Positions 56,832-64,000 of a DNA stretch of 64,000 nt are shown here, one piece after another. The DNA is taken from contig CM064434.1 in the NCBI GenBank assembly GCA_032690845.1, positions 7,194,108-7,258,107 of the forward strand. Direction: 5' to 3'. Numbering within the stretch: position 1 is the stretch's first letter; each line of letters begins with the position of its first letter. A model generated the notes under the pieces. That model ran no database searches. It saw only the letters and a program-made list of their open reading frames with translations, and was not told the origin of the DNA. The stretch comes from Eleusine coracana subsp. coracana. Its lineage: Eukaryota; Streptophyta; Magnoliopsida; Poales; Poaceae. Made by a program: the position numbers and the translations under genes.

Positions 56832-58371
56832 TTACAACTCTGTTGAAGGAGAAGAGGCGTTGTCTTCTATCTTTGGAGAGGCAGGAGGAGTTGGTACAGC
56901 CGGATCGACATCAACATTCTTGACCAGGGCTCGAGAGGTTTCTATCATCGAGTCCATCATCAACTGGCATTGGTTGACCGACCACGATGGCTTGAAGCCC
57001 TCCTTGATCTTCTCCAATGGCAATTCCGGGGACCAAGATTGGCAAATATCCAACACTTGACTCCCGGCTTTGGTTGCTACTCTCCTAGTATGTCTGGCGA
57101 TTGTCTTCATAGGCACCGCTTCGACCCACTTTGTGAAGTAATATATAGTTGCCAGAATATATTTATGACCTTTGCTTGATGCTGGACAAATTTGGCCAAT
57201 CATATCCATATCCCAACCTCTAAAAGGCCATGACTTAATGATTGGATTCATAGCCGATGCCGATGCTCTCTAAATCACTCCAAACTTCTGACAATCCTGA
57301 CACCCTCTATAATACATAAAGCAGTCTTCCAGCATGGTAGGCCAATAATACCTAGTCCTCTTAAGCAACCATCTCATCTTATGGGCAGATTGATGCGTGA
57401 CACATATTCCTTCATGTACTTTGCACATAACAACTTTGGCTTCTTCTTGATTCAAACATCTCATCAGTATACCATCAATTTTTCGATAATAAAGCTTTTC
57501 TTCTAATAGAACATACCTCAAGGCCATATATCAAACTTTCTGAGGAGTTTGTTGATTGTGATCCTTGAGATATTGTACAATTTTGAATCTCCAATCTTCT
57601 TTATCGACATCAGCTATATCAACAATAACTCCATTAGTGTTCAATTGATAACCCGATGCCTTCTATGCTAGATCATTTGCTTCCATATTTTGTTCTCTTG
57701 GTACATGCTTGAATCTCACTGTCTTGAAGCATCATAACACGTCTTGACACTCGGCATAAAATATTCTTAACATATCATCCTTGCATTCAAATTCTCTTGC
57801 TAGCTGCCCGAGCACCAATAATGAATCTCCTACAATTTCAACATAATCGACTCTAGTTTCCTTCAACATCTGCAATCCCTTAAGCACAACTCTATATTCA
57901 ACTTGATTATTAGTCAATACCTCGATAGAAAATGCAAACTCAAATCTTGCCCCCCTGAGGCGATATGATCACGAGCCCAATACCACATCTACTCTTGCAA
58001 ACAGAACCATCAAAGAACAGTAACCATGGCACTAGCTCCACCATCGACAGTTTGGATCCACAATGCTCAACAACCAAATCAGCCAGAACTTGACCTTTAA
58101 TAGCCTTAGCAGATTCATAAGTAAGATCATATTCGGCTAGAGCAAGCATCCACTTACCAATTCTCCCTTTTAAGGTAGGAGCCGATAGCATATATTTGAC
58201 GACATTGGCTTTGCAAACCACCACACACTCAGTCGATAACAGATAATGCCTCAACTTCACACATGAGAAATACAAGTATAAACATAACTTTTCAATCTCT
58301 GTGTACCTGGTTTCAACATCAACCACTGGTTTTGAGGCCCAAACCAGGAAGCCACCTCGCACACTTCTCAA
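56832..58371 (-). mobile_element. Fragment of a Tat-like Gypsy pol (minus strand)
   Basis: The order on the minus strand is RNase H (VVDVETRYTEIEKLCLYL…, 58371-57940), an archaeal-type RNase H piece (NNQVEYRVVLKGLQ, 57917-57732), the integrase zinc region (CQDCQKFG, near 57290) and the integrase core (WDMDMIGQICP…FTKWVEAVP, 57230-57110). RT and gag are absent, frames are broken, and no LTR was found. The last part of the final ORF is not integrase-like. Confidence 0.8.
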
Positions 58372-60241
58372 AGCACAACTTCTCGATGTCGACGCGTATC
58401 ACCTTGTCCCGCGATCCTGACCGCCGGCAAGTGTCTCCTAGTCCCTGTCCATCGGGCCCCCTTGTCACTTGCACCGGCATCCCGTTCGCCTTGACTTGGT
58501 CAACACACCATCTTCATCACCACCATGGTTTTGAGGCTCAACCGTGAAACCGTCCATGCTTCTTGCCTCTCCACGTGTACGGTGTGAATCATCCTTGACT
58601 TCACCCGGCATCACGATCGTCTTGCCCCAAGTCCCCTACTTGTGCCCGATCCTCTCGCCGTTGACCGCCAAGTCGACTCCAGTGACCTACACATCATGAG
58701 ACAAGCAAACACATTTCCCATCTCCTTCAACATCACCAATTCGTCCACCAACTCTGGTTAGTCATACCAGTGATATGCAAACCCATGCAATCCCCGAATT
58801 CCCGCATTTCAACTCAAACACCAAGTCTGCTCAAGTCAATTACTCATCACATATATTGTAAACCATGGCACATATCCACATGGTTTCTCAATCCCCCCCT
58901 TGATGAGTACATTGACAACACCAAATGCACAAAGATTAGAGATTGAAATGCGAGGCCGAATAACCACATCCAAATGGCCAAACCCAAAGAAAAGGTAAAA
59001 ACAGGCCATCTAGCAAGTAGGGATCACAAAACCAAGAGTTGACAAAGAAAGCGACTTGAGATGCAAAGAATGTGAAAAGCGCAAGAAAACGCTCAAGATC
59101 ATGATATGCTCCCCTTCAAGTTGTGGTAGGTATCATGTAGTGCAAAATGGATCATTTTAAGTTTCTTAGTATTATTTGTGCATGACCCAATACTTTCTCC
59201 CCCTTTGGCAATGAACTCATCAAAGAGGCAAAAGAACAAGCAAACATGCAAAACATGAAAATGGAATCCTAAGGAGCTTCAACAATTATGCAAACAAGCA
59301 TTTAACTTTGCTATCCATAAACATAGAGCCATGAAGTGTAAAAGCAATAGCTCACAACCATGCAAAGATTAAAAATAGATAACAAGGCATAAACACCAAG
59401 AGCTACACAAACTAAGCAGAAAGATTGACTAGCTTAGATAGAATCAAATTTGCTTATCATGAGAAAATCTGCCACCACATGTGTAAGTACTCCCATCCAA
59501 GGCAAAACAAGCATCAAGTGAATTATAAGAATCTAGCCAGTTTCAATCTCAACTAGGGCAACAAGCATTCGCATAAAATGAGCTTCACAAACGCTCACAT
59601 ATGCAATAGAGACTCAATTGATCAAGTGTTTATTGTTTATCCTCATGTGTCCTCTTATCCATATGGAGGGTCGCACGACTGGATACGGCAAACACCCCGA
59701 GGCCTCAAGTCATAATGTTTGGATTTAGCATTTTAGAACTATTCTTGATCAAAAGCAGCTAGCAGATTATCCATAGTTCATTCACAAGACAAAAGAGCAT
59801 GCCTTTGCGGTAAAAGGAACACATGTTCCCACATTGTCCCATCATGAGCTAAACATTTGTAAAGCCTTCCATTTCACAAACACAAGGTGCCAAAGCCAAG
59901 ATATCCTTTAGACTAGCCTCAATGCAAGTTTCAACAAGGATAAAAGCAATTATATGCATGGTGAGAAAGTTTTAGCATGATTAGATCATAAGGTTCACAA
60001 GAAGCTTAGTTTACCTTTAAGATTAGCAAGTTGCTCACATGAGTCTATAACAGGCCATCTAGAAAATCTAAGCATGAGAGATTACCATCACATCCACACA
60101 ACTTAGCTCAAGCTCAATCATAGCAAAGAGAAGTGCAAGAAAACATAAGAATCAAAGCTCCTCTACCAATACATATATTATATATGAGATGCAATGCGAA
60201 AATGGTAAGATACATATATACAAGTGAATACCAACTCCCCC
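58372..60241 (-). other. Noncoding region downstream of the Copia pol (minus strand)
   Basis: On the minus strand this follows the Copia stop codon and begins with AGGGGGAGTTGG, a polypurine-like motif; GGGGGAGAAAGTATTGGG recurs at about 59205-59190. SIRE-type elements have such a long spacer before the 3' LTR. No env-like frame and no LTR border was identified. Confidence 0.55.
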
Positions 60242-62646
60242 TCAAATGATGCTATAAGGATGACAAACACCAAGTCCCCCCCCCCCCCCCCGAAGAAAAG
60301 CATGTCTAGTAGCATCTAGGGGCTTGGTGAGGATATCAGCCAGTTGGTTTCTGGTGTTGATGTATTTGAGCTCAACATCCCCCTTCTCAACATTGTCTCT
60401 CAGGAAGTGGAATCGCACATTGATGTGTTTGACCTTACCATGTTGGATTGGGTTTTTGGCTAAGCATATGGCACTAGAGTTATCATACATGAGTGAAACA
60501 CTCTTAAAGGTTAACCCATAGTCCCTTATGGTAGATACAATCCATAGGATTTGTGAGCAGCAGCTAGCAGCAGCTATATACTCAGCCTATATGGTGGATT
60601 GGGCAACACTCGACTGCTTACGAGAAGACCAACAGATCAAAGAAGTGCTCCTGTACTCCCTTTGATCCACCGCTTCACAGTCTTCATCAGGGTCAAGAGC
60701 CGTTGTAGTGGACATTGGTGTAGACAATGGCTTCACATTGACCATGTCGAACTTCTTCAAGAGATCCTTTGTGTACTTGGCTTGATGAATGAAAGTGCCT
60801 TGCTTGCACTGCTTGATTTAAAGCCCAAGAAAGAATGTGAGCTCTCCCATCATCGACATCTGAAATTCACTTTCCATGGCTTCCTAAAATCTGGATACAA
60901 GAACATGAGAGGAACCACCAAAGATGATATCATCCACGTAAATCTGAACCATTAGAAAGTTATTGCCATGCTTTAGAGTGAACAAGGTTTTATCAACACA
61001 CCCTATGACATATCCACGCTCTAGCAAGAAAGTCTTAAGCCTAGCATACCATGCCCTAGGTGCTTGCTTTAGTCCGTACAAAGCCTTCTGAAGCTTGTAC
61101 ACACGGTTTGGGTATTTGTGGTGCTCAAAGCCAGGTGGTTGTTTTACATAAACCTCTTCCTCTATGAAACCGTTTAGGAAAGCACTCTTGACATCCATTT
61201 GATAAAGTTTAATGCCCTTAGAGGCAGCAATTGCAAGCAAGATCCTAATGGCTTCTATGCGTGCAACAGGAGCAAATGTTTCCCCATAGTCTAAGCCCTC
61301 CACTTGACTGAAACCTTGAGCAACTAGCCTAGCCTTGTTTCTCACAACCTCACCATCCTCCCCATGTTTGTTTTTGAACACCCACTTGGTTTCTATGACA
61401 TTGACATTTTTGGGAGGCTCTACAAGGGTCCAGACTTTGTTTCTCTCAAAGTTTTCCAACTCCTCATGTATGGCATTAACCCAATGTTCATCAGATAGTG
61501 CGTGTCCAACATCTCAGGGTTCAAAGGTTGCAACAAAGAGAGAATTGGTAAAGCAAGCGAGATGTACAGATCTTAACCTTGTTGTCCTCTCATAGAGATT
61601 ACCAACCATTTGTTGAGGTGGATGTTGACGCTGAATATGGTGAGGAGCCTCCCTCTCAGAGTGTACCTCCCCCTCAACCACAACTGAAGCTTGCTCAACA
61701 GCCGCTGAAGTTGATGTAGAAGCTTCTGAACCCTCCGCTGGAGTAGTGGTAGCAGCAGGAACAAGCTCAGATGAGAGATGAAGTGAATTATCGTCATCAT
61801 CATCAAAGCCCTGTAGGTCCTCTTCTACAAAGATGCTCTCCTTCAGCTCCTTGTCACCTGCAGACTCAATCACATTCCTTGCACAATAGTTTGATTCATC
61901 AAAGGTTACATCACGGGACTCTACGATGGTGTTAGTTTCCAAATTCAAAACTCTGTAGGAATGACCATGAAGAGAGTAACCAAGAAAGAAGCCATCAGAA
62001 GATCTCAACTCAAACTTATCAAGATTGCCACGCTTGAGAATAAAGCACTTGCAACCAAAGGCACGCAAATGAGAAACCGATGGCTTTCTCCCAAAACGCA
62101 GCTCATAAGAAGTCACATTAAGAATTGAGCGCAAGAAAATCTGATTAGAAACATAGCAAGCAGTGCTAATGGCCTCAGCCCAGAACCGCCTTGGGGTACT
62201 ATGCTCATCGAGCATCGTTCGAGCCATCTCCACCAGGGTTCTGTTCTTTCTTTCGACCACACCGTTCTGTTGAGGAACACGAGGTGCTGAAAACTGATGC
62301 TCAATACCATGCTTAAGACAGAAAGCATCAAAGGAGGAGTTCTTGAACTTGGTGCCATTATCACTTTGGATTGCTCATAATGCACCAGGGAGTTCCTTGA
62401 ACAACCTCAAAGCTAAGCTCCAAACGTGATGAAACACTTCATCCTTGCTGTCAAGAAAGTAAACCCAAGTGTAGCGAGAATAGTTGTCAACAATCACAAG
62501 AACATACCACTCCCCACCCACTGAACGAACCCGAGAAAGACCAACAGTGTCCATATGAAGCAACTCTCCAGGGCGTTCAGTCATCACCAAATTGATTGGT
62601 GGATGAGAAGCGGCAATCATTTTCCCATGACGATAAGGAGCACAAT
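60242..62646 (-). pseudogene. SIRE/Maximus-like Copia pol: integrase, RT, RNase H (broken)
   Basis: Integrase (62660-61900) has HMDTVGLSR, SDNGTKFKNSSF and QQNGVVERKNRT, so the D-D-E residues are visible across a frame change at about 62380. The connector (61850-61520) is acidic. RT (61459-60884) has WVFKNKHGEDGEVVRNKARLV, YGLKQAPRAWY and an intact IYVDDIIFG. RNase H keeps only the end (DNSSAICLAKNP…LADILTKPL, 60490-60300); the stretch between is shifted and shortened. Gag and protease are missing because a Gypsy sequence abuts at about 62646. Confidence 0.87.
60276..60292. repeat. Poly-C tract
   Basis: A run of C residues (G on the coding strand) inside the last codons of the Copia frame. 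It is prone to length errors in sequencing. Confidence 0.9.
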
Positions 62647-64000
62647 AGGGCCCGAACCTGTATAATTTGGCGTCTTGTGTAACCATCATAGTTCTTGGTC
62701 TCGACGTAGCCCTCTATATTTACTGCCGGTCTTGAGCATCGATAGTTGGCGCGCCAGGAAGGGGACAAGGCTCGCCGGGATTCTCTGTCGACTATGATGG
62801 TCGAGCTTCCCTTCATCCAATACTCGCCAGACTTCAAGATCTCTTTTGGATCGCTCAACTTCACGATCGGCAACAATGGAGTCCTAGGTCTGAACGACTA
62901 TAGATCAGACTCAACCGCAGCCAGCCCCATGGCGCGATCACCAAGTCCATCTGACATTATCCCTGTATTGATCCCACTCGGATCCGCGCAGGAAGACTCT
63001 TCCTTCGGATATGACTTGACGTCAGATCGGTCTTTTGATGAGGACACGGTTGGATCGACCTACTCATATCCCCATACAGTCAACATGGTGGATATAGTAA
63101 ATCCTGCTGCTGGAAGCCAGGATGAGGATCCAGAAGCCGAAGAAGAAGGGAATCCAGCCGGTGGTCTCCAAAACCAGCCGATCGAAGGAGGCCGACAGGA
63201 TGATAACTCACCAGCTGATGAATTATCGGTCGGTCACCGCCGTCGACCAAGAGGGTCGCGTGGATCGTGTAACGCACGCCGACTGGATCTCGGCCCTGAC
63301 CTTGAAGTGGATGGTGTTAAGGTCTACCACACCCCACAGAACAACATCACCGAGGCCAAGACATTGCTTGACACTTTAATGGTTGATGCCCACTATCAAA
63401 CTCCTGCTATGCAGAAGGCAGTGGCTATGCTCAAGGCCGCAGCAGCGCAACATGCTGCAAAGTCTTAGTCGGTCGCAAGTTCTAGCCATGTATCTCCTCA
63501 GGGTCGGCGAAGGCGCGAAGACCTGAGAAATTCTCTCAACCTCCATGATGTACGAGACACTATCAACTCTCACCATGAGGAGCGCGCTCGGGACAACCGA
63601 TGCTATGAGGAAGAATGGCGTCAATGAAGGATGGATGCCTGACGAGAAGACCGATGGGACAACTGACGAGAAGACCGACGGGACAACCAATGGGATGATC
63701 GTCAGAATCCTCCTCCAAGAGACAACCGCGATGACTGACGTCGACATGACGATCGGGATCGGCGCGATAATGATGGCAATGAACAATGTCATCATGATGA
63801 GGATGTCGGCCCACGCCACCGTCGTAGCCCAGCTACGTCCCTAGACCGACAAAGGTGGTCACCAACGCTGACTGATGACGAGATCGATGGCATCAAGGCT
63901 TACGTCCCTCAGCTTCCCATTGCTCGATGGCCAAAAGGATTCAAGCCGGTTCCCATCAAAAAATATGATGGACAAACCAACCCCCTAGAGTGGCTACAAC
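62647..64000 (+). mobile_element. Tat-like Gypsy element, 5' part, cut by the window end
   Basis: It starts abruptly with about 95 bp of LTR end similar to 49990-50080 (CTTGTGT…CATCATAGTTCTT), then the primer-binding site TTGGCGCGCCAGGAAGGGGA (62745) and gag. Most of the 5' LTR is missing. It is in the same orientation and family as the element at 49.7-56.1 kb. Confidence 0.8.
62794..63468 (+). pseudogene. Gag N-terminal frame of the second Tat-like element (truncated)
   Basis: From the ATG at 62794 the frame runs 224 codons (MVELPFIQYSPDFKISFG…) to TAG at 63466. It is acidic in the middle (DEDPEAEEEGNPAGG) with an Arg-rich stretch near 63230 and KTLLDTLMVDAHYQTP (63358). A homologous gag continues in other frames to 64000, with QLPIARWPKGFKPVPIKKYDGQTNP near 63910-63985, so the frame is broken. 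Its gag is better preserved than that of the element at 50131. Confidence 0.75.

Noticed and set aside
1..64000. CRISPR arrays, rRNA genes, bacterial-style operons, phage or toxin-antitoxin modules
   Set aside because: None seen; intron structure and transposon families show plant nuclear DNA, and the short repeats found are MITE ends, minisatellites or LTRs.

Overview
This window is plant nuclear DNA, almost certainly from a grass. Evidence: genes with several introns and GT/AG junctions, very GC-rich 5' exons, and a dense load of grass-type transposons (RTE and L1 LINEs, MULEs, PIF/Harbinger, hAT and Stowaway MITEs, SIRE-like Copia, CRM-like and Tat-like Gypsy). A panicoid grass (sorghum, sugarcane, maize or Setaria group) is my best guess, but the sequence alone does not fix the species.

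Left part, 1-20.7 kb. Two tandem copies of a two-exon gene for a NYN-LOTUS (MARF1/limkain-b1-like) RNA-binding protein lie at 59-2340 (copy A, 491 aa) and 14839-17179 (copy B, 493 aa). Both are open and intact. Downstream of copy B, convergent, is an intact eight-exon gene (17862-20620, minus strand, 375 aa) for a DHH/DHHA1-type protein whose expected catalytic residues look lost. The duplication carried the 3' end of that gene along, so a decayed remnant sits after copy A. The spacer between the copies was expanded by an RTE LINE (14-bp TSD), a 2-kb MULE (9-bp TSD), and a decayed autonomous MULE that itself carries a 1.6-kb solo LTR (5-bp TSD).

Middle part, 20.7-40.7 kb. A broken copy of the first exon and promoter of the DHH-like gene lies at 24.66 kb. 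Around it are families of 0.35-0.9-kb direct and inverted repeats, a tRNA-derived SINE and a 5'-truncated L1 LINE. Two single-copy genes follow: a predicted small single-pass membrane protein (31008-31517, minus) and a complete nine-exon Mediator subunit MED26c-like gene (34697-37188, plus, 353 aa). Several MITEs have readable terminal repeats and target-site duplications.

Right part, 40.7-64 kb. This part is almost entirely LTR retrotransposons: a complete but dead CRM-like Gypsy (40708-47957, TSD GTGTT) whose polyprotein runs into its 3' LTR; a dead Tat-lineage Gypsy (about 49.7-56.1 kb); a minus-strand Tat-like fragment (56.8-58.4 kb); a minus-strand SIRE-like Copia fragment (about 58.4-62.65 kb); and the start of another Tat-like element running off the window.

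I found no CRISPR array, rRNA, convincing functional tRNA or bacterial-style operon, and nothing I would call a new molecular system. The most informative material is the relative history that can be read from nested insertions against the paralogous empty sites.
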